This document shows positions 9,337 through 17,957 of a stretch of 64,000 nt of DNA, piece by piece. The DNA is taken from contig VRMN01000001.1 of NCBI GenBank assembly GCA_008690995.1, forward strand, positions 3,906,001 to 3,970,000, written 5' to 3'. A model generated the notes under the pieces. It was not told the origin of the DNA. It made no database searches and saw nothing but the letters and a program-made list of their open reading frames with translations. The stretch's first letter is position 1; each line of letters begins with the position of its first letter. A program made the position numbers and the translations under genes. The stretch comes from Porphyridium purpureum (lineage: Eukaryota > Rhodophyta > Bangiophyceae > Porphyridiales > Porphyridiaceae).

Positions 9337-10774
9337 TGCAAACCCGCCTCTCACCTCTTTACTCTCTCTCTCCCTTACTCTCCCTCTAGACAAACCTCCT
9401 CACCTTCCCTTTCCTCCCTTTCTCTCTCTCACTCCTTCCTACTTCTCTCTTCTTCCTCCCGCTCCCCACGCCCGCACCGAAAATCGTTCGCCCGCAATAC
9501 CAAAACGCCGCGGTTTCAGTAGAAACACGCCACTACCCACTCGCCCCACTTTCATGCTTTTTTTCTCTGTTCAGCGTGGCTGCGCTCTCTCATTTCCTCT
9601 CAAACCTTTCTCCTCATCATCCCGTGCGTACAAAAATAAACACACCGCGGCTGGTGTCAGCAACAGCAGCCTTGCGGGTGTTCATTGCTGAGGTACAGGT
9701 CACATGGGTGTGTACACGGCCCTTGCGTGGATACGGGCGTTCTGGCGGGAACGTGTGCGGCGCTTCGAGGCACGGCATGGTGGTCATGAGGCATAGCTGA
9801 TGTGCCGCGTGGCGGCGACATGCGACGGTGTGCTGCGGTGGATGCGATGCACGAGGCATTTGTGAGGAGAGCGCTAACATGTGGTGCGTCCGTGCGCGGT
9901 GCAGCCGCGCGTGGTGCCCACGGCGGAATGGCGTGGCGGTGGCTGCGCGCACCGCGTGCCGTGGCAAGGTTGAAACAAGTGCTCGTTTGTCATTGGTGAG
10001 GTCCTCTGGTTCTCGGGCGCCGCGGCTCACATCCAGTGCAGCGACACTGTCCGAACGACACAAGGCATTGCGGCGCACCGTGCTCCCGTTCCGGTTCCTG
10101 CTCTGTCCTCTCTCCTCTTTCCTTTTTTAACGCAGATTTCTGACTTAAAATCTGCATTTATTAACTACTTCTTTCACTTTTGCACCCGCCTAGTGCGTGA
10201 TTGCGCTTGATCACTTGGTTTCAAGGTCAAGTACAGTGCGTGGGTGTACAGTGTGTGAGTGGTTCGAAGTACAGTGACACGCGGGAGGTTCTGTGTCGGA
10301 GCGTCAATTTGCGGCAATGACCGGGTTTTTATTTTCCTGGTGACGGGTAGAAGCAGCAGAGAGCGGAAGAACAAGAGCGCCAAGGTGGAGCTGCAGGGTG
10401 GGCCGGCATGCCGGAGTAGCAATTGTGGGAGGCGTGGCGTCATTGCACAGAGAGCAAGTGCACGTGTATACCGCGCTGCACGAAAATGGAATGGGTACTT
10501 ATGGGTTGGTACTTGACGTGCCGTAATGAGGAAGCAGCGACAGATGTTTGTCTGCCTGGACGTTGCGGGTGGCGATAAGTGTGCTGAAGATTAGCGTGGC
10601 TCTGTTTGCGTGTGCGCCTCTTTCCTCGCGTAAGTGAACTTGGAAAGGCTTGGAAAAGACAGGAACGCGCGGCCGTGAGAACGGAAGGCGCCGTGCGTCC
10701 GGTTCCACACACACTTCCAGTGTCGATCCGTTGCAGTTCGAACGAACGTCGACAAGAAAGGGCCTCAGGCAACC
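9337..10774. other. Long divergent intergenic region
   Basis: 1.4 kb with no convincing gene. Next to the minus-strand gene is a pyrimidine-rich block (about 9350-9470), i.e. a purine-rich leader for it. Three GTACAGTG words on the plus strand lie at 10231-10238, 10246-10253 and 10269-10276, the densest cluster in the window. The stretch 9700-9970 has short open frames in several phases, but they are rich in Arg, Cys and Ala with no family resemblance. Confidence 0.55.
10231..10276 (+). promoter_or_regulatory. Triple GTACAGTG cluster
   Basis: Three exact copies of GTACAGTG occur within 46 bases, starting at 10231, 10246 and 10269. They lie about 500 bases before the ATG of the membrane protein at 10775 and point towards it. 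The same word recurs upstream of many genes in this window, so a promoter role is inferred; no transcription start is known. Confidence 0.5.
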
Positions 10775-11650
10775 ATGTGGTCACACTGTGCGTCCGCAGA
10801 TGAGCTTGATACGATAGAGGAAGGTACTGGAGGAAAAGGCAGCTCGCGCGCTCGCGCGTCGACGCCACTGAAGACGCCGCGCACACCACGCGTGCGTCAG
10901 GCGCGAAGGAGTTGCATGTATGATCGAGCACTAAGCCCTGCGGACTCGGCCACTATATGGGTGATCAGCGGAATCTTTTTCTGCGGAATGGTGGGCACAC
11001 TGGTGATGAATCTGCCTCCAGACGTAGCACGCCACCTGAGGCATACCGCAGGGCGAAGACTGGCAGAGCTGGGCGAGACAGGCACCGAGCTTTCCGCTTA
11101 CGCCACCCACGCGGTGAGCACTGCCGGTGTTGCGATAGAATCGCTTCGTGATCGTGCCGGACCGGTTTTCGCGGCGCTTCGGCAGTTCGCAATGAGTGCG
11201 CCATCCATGTTTCACACAGAGCCAAGCGCGGCAAAGTGGGTTGTGCTAGTGTGGATTGTGGGTTACGCAATCACGGCACCGCTTGTGTTGCTGGCAGTTT
11301 GGCTTCTCAGCCGTCTGATTAGCGGCCAATATTTCAGCCTCCACGGCACCCCATATAAGGCTGTGGCCAACCCTCAACAGCCCTTTGTGTGGAGCTCGTT
11401 TGTTGAAGTGGAGCAGGAAGGCGTGCGATACATGGAGGAAGGACGAATTTACACGCGCGAAAAGAAGGCACGGGTGTCTGCATTGTCACAAATGGATGAT
11501 ATCTTCCGATACATCCTGTACTGTGCGACAGTCGGTGCAATCAACCTGGAGCCGATCGTCGACGAGACACAAAGACACCAATGGATGGAAACACCGGACA
11601 ATCCCAGTGCGCACGGAGCGGCCAGGGAACAACAGCAGGGTACGTGGTAG
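10775..11650 (+). CDS. Small membrane protein with two predicted spans, unknown function
   Basis: I do not recognise this 291-aa protein. A basic, Ser/Pro/Thr-rich N-terminus (1-55) is followed by a hydrophobic segment at about 59-80 (TIWVISGIFFCGMVGTLVMN), a ~75-residue amphipathic loop, and a second, longer hydrophobic segment at about 155-183 (KWVVLVWIVGYAITAPLVLL and following). The C-terminal ~105 residues are soluble and contain an SSFVEVEQEGVRYMEEGRIY block. The loop between the spans may be lumenal or intermembrane. Start ATG is the first in the frame. It converges on the large minus-strand gene with 164 bases between stop codons. Confidence 0.6.
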   Translation: MWSHCASADELDTIEEGTGGKGSSRARASTPLKTPRTPRVRQARRSCMYDRALSPADSATIWVISGIFFCGMVGTLVMNLPPDVARHLRHTAGRRLAELGETGTELSAYATHAVSTAGVAIESLRDRAGPVFAALRQFAMSAPSMFHTEPSAAKWVVLVWIVGYAITAPLVLLAVWLLSRLISGQYFSLHGTPYKAVANPQQPFVWSSFVEVEQEGVRYMEEGRIYTREKKARVSALSQMDDIFRYILYCATVGAINLEPIVDETQRHQWMETPDNPSAHGAAREQQQGTW

Positions 11651-11814
11651 AAGAAGCGACTTGCGGATGGAGATGGCACATTGGAGAAAATACACAGTCT
11701 TGTAATAATATAAGGTGACGACTACCATTTGTACACGCTGAAGGTATGACAGCCCAGACGCTTTCATGCTATGGACGAGCCCGGCTCTTTCTCACATTCG
11801 CACACTAAATTTCG

Positions 11815-14800
11815 TCAGGTTGCACTTCCTGTTTCTTGATGCGAGCTCCCAAATGAAGCAAATAGCTTCTTCAGGCTTTGCCGACCGCGAGAGCCAACTC
11901 GCGAAAGTTTCTTCTCGAGACCCTCCTCATCTGGTCCGTGCTCTGCTGCGGCATCCGCACCCGACGAGGACGATATGGACTTCCCCCATGAAACCCCCTT
12001 CGTTGAAGTAGTGCGCGCGTTGCCCACCGGTGCATTGAGCACCTCGTTGCCGGTCGAAGCCGCTGCAACGGACGCAGCGCCAGATGAGTTACGGTGGAAT
12101 CCGCGGCCACTGTGACTCATCTTGCGCGCCAACGTGCCCTTCAGACTGCCACTCTTCGCAAATGCCTTTGCACGAAGCGTGTCACGCCCGACCAGCGGAA
12201 GATTGCCAACGCCACTGCTTCCCGCATGGTGCGCATCTGCGTCAGCAGGCAGGCCCATACTCTGCTCCAGCATGGCGAAGCGGCGCGCGTCAATCGCCTC
12301 CAAAGCATACCTCGCGGAGCTGCTGATCATGGCCATCTTCGGATGGCGCTTCCACGCAACCAACACGGCGTCAAATAATGCGGCGGCCTTCGAGGCGTCT
12401 AGAAACTCGCCACTTACGTCGTCAACGCGGCTGCCCTCTACCAGGACGCGCACTAGCTTGAGCGTCTGCTCCACGACCACAACATCGTCCGCAAGACAAG
12501 TCAAAACCTGCTTCAGCACGTCCAAAAGACCGGCCTCAAGAAGCGTGGCGACGACGCCAACCACAAGCAAGCTCTCGACGAAAGCCGCTGCTGCCGCTGA
12601 TCCACTTGCGCTCGAATCTCCATCTCTGGATGTGGCTGCCACCGCTGACGCCAAGGACTGCTGCTCACCTGCGTGACCTTGATGATGCCCACTTCCACCG
12701 GTCGCCGCGGACAACGCACGCGAGCCGAGCGCTGCTGTGGCATCAGCAAGCGCGCCACTGGTCGTACCACCCTGTGTCGCGGTCCCTGTTCGCGATCTAG
12801 ATCGCGTCCTGGCCTGCTGAGAAAAGCCACCGTTCAGCGACATGTTACCAAGCGCGACCGAGCCTTGTTGGACGGGGCTGCCGACGGTACCGATTTCATC
12901 TGTGAGGTGTTTGAGAAGACGAAGTTTCGAGTCAATGAGCCGCACCAACGCCGCAGCTTCGTTGCTCTGCATCTCGCGCTGGTCTTGCACGAGATCCGTG
13001 AACACATTCACGACAAACGCAAAGGCGCGAACAAAACGCGCACAAAATGTCTGATCCGCCTGCACTTGGCGCAAAGCAACGCTACGGCTGGCAACCAGCA
13101 TGACGAGCGCTTTGACAGGATTTTCGAGAAGTGCAACAGATACACCGCACGCGTCACATAGAAGAGCTTCGTTCACATGAAAATCGATGGAACGCCCTTG
13201 CATCTTCCCGGGTTCACCGCGGCCAAAAAGGCCGGCTGGGTTCAAGTCCAGCGACATGACTGCATCGGCAATCGTGTGGTACGAAGATATCAGCGATGGG
13301 ATAACTGAGCTTTCAAGCAGCGCCGTGCGACCTTCGGACACATACGTGAGTAAACGCAGCACGCTGCACGCCGCTGAGCATACCATTGGACACACGGGAA
13401 ATGTTGCAATCACTCTGATCATCAGAACGCCGATCGACATGCGCGCAGCGGTGTCTTGATTGACATCGTTTTTCACCAAACACTCGTACATTAACCATAA
13501 CGTGTTCGACATGAACAAGTGCGGATTGATCCGGTGAATATCAGTTTGTGCACCAGTGGCGCACTGACTCTGAAGCTCACCATCGTGATAGCAAACGCAG
13601 TGGCTCTGATTGCTAGCGCCCACAATATTATTGTCCGCGGTGCCGCTGCTGCTGCCTCCCGCGCTTCCGCCGGAAAACGATGCAGCGAGCTCGAGAACCT
13701 CATCGACCACCTCAACCGCGAGGCTGAGTCCACCGAGGGCTGCAAAAATGGCTTGATTCTCCGGGCAGTCAGAGAGGCTCCAGCGCAATGCGATAATCGT
13801 CAGCTGCCGCGCGCCAAAGTCGCACAGTGATGCGAGCGCCAGCAACGTCTGCACACCTTCTTCGTTTCGAAAGTGCTTCTGCGCAAGCCGGTTGGCTCGT
13901 AAGCCCGCGGCAAGATAGCAAATACAGCGAAATGCATCTTCATGTGACAGTACGCCACTGGACTCTGAACCTGTTCCGCCGCCGTCGCCACCCTTGTTCC
14001 CACCGCCGTAGCTTTGTCGACCGCCGCCTGATGACGGCAGGCCCTGACTGCTCAGATAACGCGCGCTCTGGTTAATAAAGAACTCAGATTCCGTGCTGAG
14101 TACAGCGTGTTCCTTGTATGTGTTTCGCAAGTACTTGATCAACATGTGGATGAGCCGAATGAGAATACCGGATGCCGTAATGTGAGCACAATTCTGCTCA
14201 TGCAGCACAACGGGCGAGGCCTTGGCGCGCATTGCTCCACCGTATTCAGCAAAAAGCCGACGTCCAATCGGCCCAGAAAATACAAACCTTGCTGTGAATG
14301 CGTGAGGAACAATAAATTCGGACGGGATGCGGAACCGCTCGATGTAATCAAGGAAGTAGACGCTGCCCGATTCGAACGAAAGTCCCAGTGAGCGCGGCGA
14401 GTGCCCATAATTCGGCTGCTGTTGCTGCTGTTGCTGCTGTTGCTGCTGTTGCTGCTGCTGGTCTTGCTGTTTACCTGAGGCTCCCGCAGACCCACCCTGG
14501 CCTCCGGTATGCTCAGCGTCATCTCCGACGTTGATATTGCAAACTGTCGCACACCAAGCCGAGTCGACCGGCACGGTGCCCGTAGGGAGCGGAAGAGAAG
14601 CGGTGAGCTCAAGCAAATGGGCCATATTGAAAGGCCAGCCGAATAACGCATGCAAGCAATCGAGCGCTAGCACAAGTGTACCATGCACATTTTCGAACAC
14701 GTCCAGTGCCTGCGAAATGCCATCGAGCACCCCAAAATTGCCCAGAAGGGTGCGACACTCCACATCGCAGATCGCAAGGGCAGCGGCAAACCGCAGGCAC

Positions 14801-15894
14801 CGTACGGGCACCTCGCGGTCGAACGCGTGCTGGATGAGCGCCTCGACGACCAGTTGAATCACGTCGTTTGCCACAATTTCCTCAAAGATCCACAATCGGG
14901 GCCGCCGCATGCGCTCTCCAATGTTCGGAGGTATCGGCCCGCACAGCGCGTACTTGTGCGACCTCGACGTGTGCTCGTTCGTCGTGCCCAAGTCCTGGCG
15001 GGAAGCCTCCTGCTCGTGCCGTTGTTCTGACTGACTTTGTAGCTTTTGGTATTGTTGTGACCGTTGTGGTTGCGGCGGGTGTATTTGTCCACTGTGCGAT
15101 TCTTGGCTAGCTGCTGCGTCGGGCGAGCTTTCTCCAGCCAATGCGGAAGCATTTTGCACTGCTGCCGCTCTCGCCTTTGCCGCCGGTACCGCAAGTTGCG
15201 ACAGGCTCGAGTTGTTCAAGAGCTGCTCCTGCAGCTGCCGTATATGCTCGTGCTGTTCCTGATCGCGCGCACTCATTGGGCTCGCTTCGCCGCCGCCATC
15301 CGCGCTGCGCATGGTATCGTTGCTCATGAAGCCGCTTGCGGCTTTGCCATTCGCGGGCGCGGCGGCGTCATTGGAATGCGCAAGGCCCACCGCATGTGTG
15401 TTTCGCTGGGCGCCGAATGCGTCTGCGGAGAAGCTTACGCTCTGAGCGCCCGAACTGAACGCGTCCGATGTAATTGCGAGGTCATGACAGCCGTAAAGAA
15501 GGAGCAATGAATGCACGGTGCGGATTGCGGACGCTTGGATGAGCTTATCGTCGAGATTCCTGTCCATGAGGCGGATCAAGCGCTTGAGCGCGATTTCCTC
15601 GCGCATGGCGATTGCCTGTGCGCGCACGTGGTGCAGGACGTACGGCTCGCTGGCCGCGCACTCATCCAGCAGCTTTACGAACGCGCGAATGACCGAGCAC
15701 AGCCACGCCATGCTCTCGAGCGCGACCGCGGCGGGGCAATCGCGCGCGCCCAGCGCGTTGAACACGCGCTCGATCTCCCCGCTCTGCACGCCCCACAGCC
15801 TCACGTGCGACTGCTGCGCCTGCTGCGGCGGCGGCGACGGCGCTCCCGCTTCACGCACCACGCCTCCATCCCCACCCACCTCCTGCGTCTCCAT
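11815..15894 (-). CDS. Large helical-repeat (ARM/HEAT-like) protein with polyglutamine tract
   Basis: A 1359-aa protein that I cannot assign to a family. Long stretches alternate hydrophobic helices in the manner of armadillo/HEAT repeats (for example around residues 35-120 and 700-1250), interrupted by low-complexity segments: a Gln/Ser region near 250-330, a Gln tract near 475-500 encoded by mixed CAG/CAA (minus strand, 14411-14465), and Gly/Ser-rich linkers. The last ~130 residues are basic and Ser-rich (SLKGTLARKMSHSGRG), suggesting a phosphorylated tail. A scaffold or trafficking role would be typical for such a protein, but nothing in the sequence fixes it. ATG 15894 (METQEVGG) is preferred; ATG 15921 would add nine residues. 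The upstream region carries the foldback element at 16261-16989. Confidence 0.75.
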   Translation of the reverse strand: METQEVGGDGGVVREAGAPSPPPQQAQQSHVRLWGVQSGEIERVFNALGARDCPAAVALESMAWLCSVIRAFVKLLDECAASEPYVLHHVRAQAIAMREEIALKRLIRLMDRNLDDKLIQASAIRTVHSLLLLYGCHDLAITSDAFSSGAQSVSFSADAFGAQRNTHAVGLAHSNDAAAPANGKAASGFMSNDTMRSADGGGEASPMSARDQEQHEHIRQLQEQLLNNSSLSQLAVPAAKARAAAVQNASALAGESSPDAAASQESHSGQIHPPQPQRSQQYQKLQSQSEQRHEQEASRQDLGTTNEHTSRSHKYALCGPIPPNIGERMRRPRLWIFEEIVANDVIQLVVEALIQHAFDREVPVRCLRFAAALAICDVECRTLLGNFGVLDGISQALDVFENVHGTLVLALDCLHALFGWPFNMAHLLELTASLPLPTGTVPVDSAWCATVCNINVGDDAEHTGGQGGSAGASGKQQDQQQQQQQQQQQQQQQPNYGHSPRSLGLSFESGSVYFLDYIERFRIPSEFIVPHAFTARFVFSGPIGRRLFAEYGGAMRAKASPVVLHEQNCAHITASGILIRLIHMLIKYLRNTYKEHAVLSTESEFFINQSARYLSSQGLPSSGGGRQSYGGGNKGGDGGGTGSESSGVLSHEDAFRCICYLAAGLRANRLAQKHFRNEEGVQTLLALASLCDFGARQLTIIALRWSLSDCPENQAIFAALGGLSLAVEVVDEVLELAASFSGGSAGGSSSGTADNNIVGASNQSHCVCYHDGELQSQCATGAQTDIHRINPHLFMSNTLWLMYECLVKNDVNQDTAARMSIGVLMIRVIATFPVCPMVCSAACSVLRLLTYVSEGRTALLESSVIPSLISSYHTIADAVMSLDLNPAGLFGRGEPGKMQGRSIDFHVNEALLCDACGVSVALLENPVKALVMLVASRSVALRQVQADQTFCARFVRAFAFVVNVFTDLVQDQREMQSNEAAALVRLIDSKLRLLKHLTDEIGTVGSPVQQGSVALGNMSLNGGFSQQARTRSRSRTGTATQGGTTSGALADATAALGSRALSAATGGSGHHQGHAGEQQSLASAVAATSRDGDSSASGSAAAAAFVESLLVVGVVATLLEAGLLDVLKQVLTCLADDVVVVEQTLKLVRVLVEGSRVDDVSGEFLDASKAAALFDAVLVAWKRHPKMAMISSSARYALEAIDARRFAMLEQSMGLPADADAHHAGSSGVGNLPLVGRDTLRAKAFAKSGSLKGTLARKMSHSGRGFHRNSSGAASVAAASTGNEVLNAPVGNARTTSTKGVSWGKSISSSSGADAAAEHGPDEEGLEKKLSRVGSRGRQSLKKLFASFGSSHQETGSAT
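14411..14465 (-). repeat. CAG/CAA trinucleotide repeat encoding polyglutamine
   Basis: On the plus strand the tract reads as CTG and TTG triplets; on the coding strand this is an interrupted CAG/CAA run giving about 18 Gln in a row or nearly so. Regular CAA interruptions every second or third triplet would make it less prone to expansion than pure CAG. Confidence 0.85.
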
Positions 15895-16226
15895 CACCGC
15901 ACCCCAACCACCACTCCGCATGCACTCCGCGCGCCACCCCACCCACCCTCTCCGTGCCACGCCCCACCTCCCCTTCCACGCGCGCGCGCGCCGCGGAACG
16001 CATGCACGCCCGCACTCCCCTTCTCCACCCTCGCGTCCCCTTTCTTCTCTCCACGCCACAGCCGCAGTTGCACTCTCACCTTCCCTCCTCTCTCCCTCCC
16101 CAACCCAAGAATCTTTCCAAGCAACTCAAACACACGCACCTCTTCGCCCCTCTACTTGGCTCATTCACACGTGCCTTTTTTTTTTCTTTGCTCTAAAATC
16201 ACGCACGTTGCCACAACTTGGACACG

Positions 16227-16234
16227 GTACAGTG
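16227..16234 (+). promoter_or_regulatory. GTACAGTG word next to foldback element
   Basis: One exact GTACAGTG copy lies about 335 bases before the ATG of the large minus-strand gene and 26 bases left of the foldback element. It is oriented away from that gene. A regulatory role is inferred only from recurrence of the word across intergenic DNA here. Confidence 0.35.
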
Positions 16235-16260
16235 CGTACGTGTTTTTTTTTTTTTTTTTT

Positions 16261-16384
16261 GGGTAAACGACAGGATCGACCGAGTACAGTTAGAAAACGA
16301 CAAAACCAACCAAAAATGGGCAAAACTTGTCAGGATGAACCAAAACATGGATAAAGTTTTAGAGGTACACCAGAAATGTTTCAG
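16261..16384 (+). repeat. Left terminal inverted repeat (124 bp)
   Basis: Left arm of the foldback element; the reverse complement of 16866-16989 without a mismatch that I can find. It contains GTACAGTT at 16284-16291, the same word that recurs in host promoters. Pairing ends abruptly at 16384/16866. Confidence 0.93.
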
Positions 16385-16865
16385 AATGGCTTCTCGTGGA
16401 CCAGTATTGGTTTACGCGCCACGGCTGTCTTGACAAGTGGGCGTTCGAGTTCGAAGTTGTGCAGGGATCGGGGAAGAAGCAGAGGCAGCGCACTCCTCTT
16501 TCAAGGGCCGTCTGGCAGGAACTTGGCAGGCATGAGCTTCCACTGGATGAGTTCGTGCTTGTCGTCAGCACAGTGCATCAAGCGTGTAGAAAATGCTGCC
16601 AATCTTGTTCGTAAAGGAGAATGTTTACTTATGTTTTCCGATCGTGCAAGTTCAAGTCCCGAGCGGACACGCTATTCCTTTGCACGCCCATTTCAGCAAT
16701 TGCAAGATTCCAGCAAAAGAAGCCGTAAGCTCTCGCCAGTGCCTCGGCCGTGGCCTTACCATGTCTCCTACCGCTCGTGGACGAACTCACCTGCAAGTCC
16801 GTGACTGGAGTGTCCGGCGAAGTAGTGGAACTTGTCAATAGTAAAAAAGTGTGCCTTGCTATGGA

Positions 16866-16989
16866 CTGAAACATTTCTGGTGTACCTCTAAAACTTTATC
16901 CATGTTTTGGTTCATCCTGACAAGTTTTGCCCATTTTTGGTTGGTTTTGTCGTTTTCTAACTGTACTCGGTCGATCCTGTCGTTTACCC
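16866..16989 (-). repeat. Right terminal inverted repeat (124 bp)
   Basis: Right arm of the foldback element, ending in GTCGTTTACCC directly before a 15-base T run. It carries the mirror copy AACTGTAC at 16959-16966. Confidence 0.93.
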
Positions 16990-17957
16990 TTTTTTTTTTT
17001 TTTTGGTTCTTTGGTTGGTTGGTTTGGTGTTGCTTGGGGTTCTGGATTTGGTGGTTTCGGTGTTCAGTGGGGTTTCGGTGTTTGGTTCGGTGTGATGTAT
17101 CCAGTGGAACTATTCAGATACGGGACACGAGGAAGACGCCCCCATTCACGTCCGCGAGCCTTGCGGTGATACAGAGGAACAAACATCATCGTACATAGAT
17201 GCGATGTCCCCCACCGTCGGCAGATGCAACGTGTTTGTCTAGCACATAGCCAGGATGGATGGGCGCGTCCGCCGAACGCGTACAACCGCGTCTCGCCACA
17301 TTGGTATCAAACACCGCTGAGCGGTGGCTCTCATACCCACATTTCATGAAACGCACACGCGTGTATACACTTGCCCCAGCATTGCTCCCACGGCTTCAAA
17401 TGTACATCACAGATGAAGAGTCAAAATGACTGATCGGCGTCCAACTCGCACTGCCAAGATGTTCCGGTCTGCTGGCAGGCAACGCTCTTTGCGCAGCCTC
17501 GCTGCGCAACGTGGACAGAGGTCCGTTTTCACGCGGCCTGGCGCGCAAACCACGCAGGGCGATAACATAATCCGTCCCCGGCACCGCGCGGGTCAGTCAC
17601 CCAAGAAGAGCATGGCTCTTCTACGCCTTCAGTGACGTTCGCCCGCCGCCGCGGTCTCACATCACCGAGGCTGCCCGGGCGTGTGCGACGCACGCAGCCA
17701 TACCGCGCTGTTCATCATGGGCCTCCGTTCCACGCGCACGCACGCCGTCGCAACCGGACTCAGACAGACACTGTACTTCCTCTATGCTCGAGGGGTACAG
17801 TTCCTTTTCCGGGTCTCTTGTTTTCTGAGTGCGCGTGTTTGGCGCCAAAACCGGTGGCGGCGCGATGGGTGTGTTGCGGTCAGGTTGGAGAAGAGGAAGA
17901 AGGAAGAAGAAGAAGAAGAAGGAAGTGTGGGTGTGTTGGTGGGTGGGTGGAAGGGTC
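16990..17957. other. Intergenic region before the AAA-bromodomain gene
   Basis: After the T run comes a G/T-rich stretch to about 17095 with irregular repeats of TTGG and TTTCGGTGTT. From 17100 to 17760 I see no gene; short frames lack any family features. CACTGTAC (17769-17776) and GTACAGTT (17795-17802) form a back-to-back pair 160-190 bases before the ATG at 17958. A GA-rich leader (about 17885-17925) follows. Confidence 0.55.

Larger units (their letters stand above)
16261..16989. mobile_element. Foldback / MULE-like non-autonomous DNA transposon
   Basis: A 729-bp element bounded by inverted repeats of 124 bp (16261-16384 and 16866-16989) that match base for base in my reading. Both ends begin GGGTAAACGACAGG when read inward. 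The element interrupts a T tract: 18 T precede it (16243-16260) and 15 T follow it (16990-17004) in the same orientation, as expected for insertion into poly-T with an unresolvable T-only target duplication. The 481-bp middle codes for no recognisable transposase; its longest frames give Ser/Arg-rich peptides with no motif. Long perfect inverted repeats and GGG termini fit Mutator-like elements, which make 8-11 bp duplications, but the family is not proven. Identity of the arms implies recent insertion or arm homogenisation. It lies in the upstream region of the gene ending at 15894. Confidence 0.82.

Noticed and set aside
8836-9691. Plus-strand frames over the hemerythrin-like paralogue 2
   Set aside because: They are shadows of the minus-strand gene and its pyrimidine-rich leader; no family features.
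13235-13260. TTCAAGT loop with short stem, like a tRNA T arm
   Set aside because: It lies in the coding sequence of the large helical-repeat protein and no acceptor, D or anticodon arm can be placed around it.
16376-16804. 142-codon frame inside the foldback element
   Set aside because: No transposase catalytic pattern or zinc finger, Ser/Arg-rich, starts inside the left arm. I treat the centre as non-coding.
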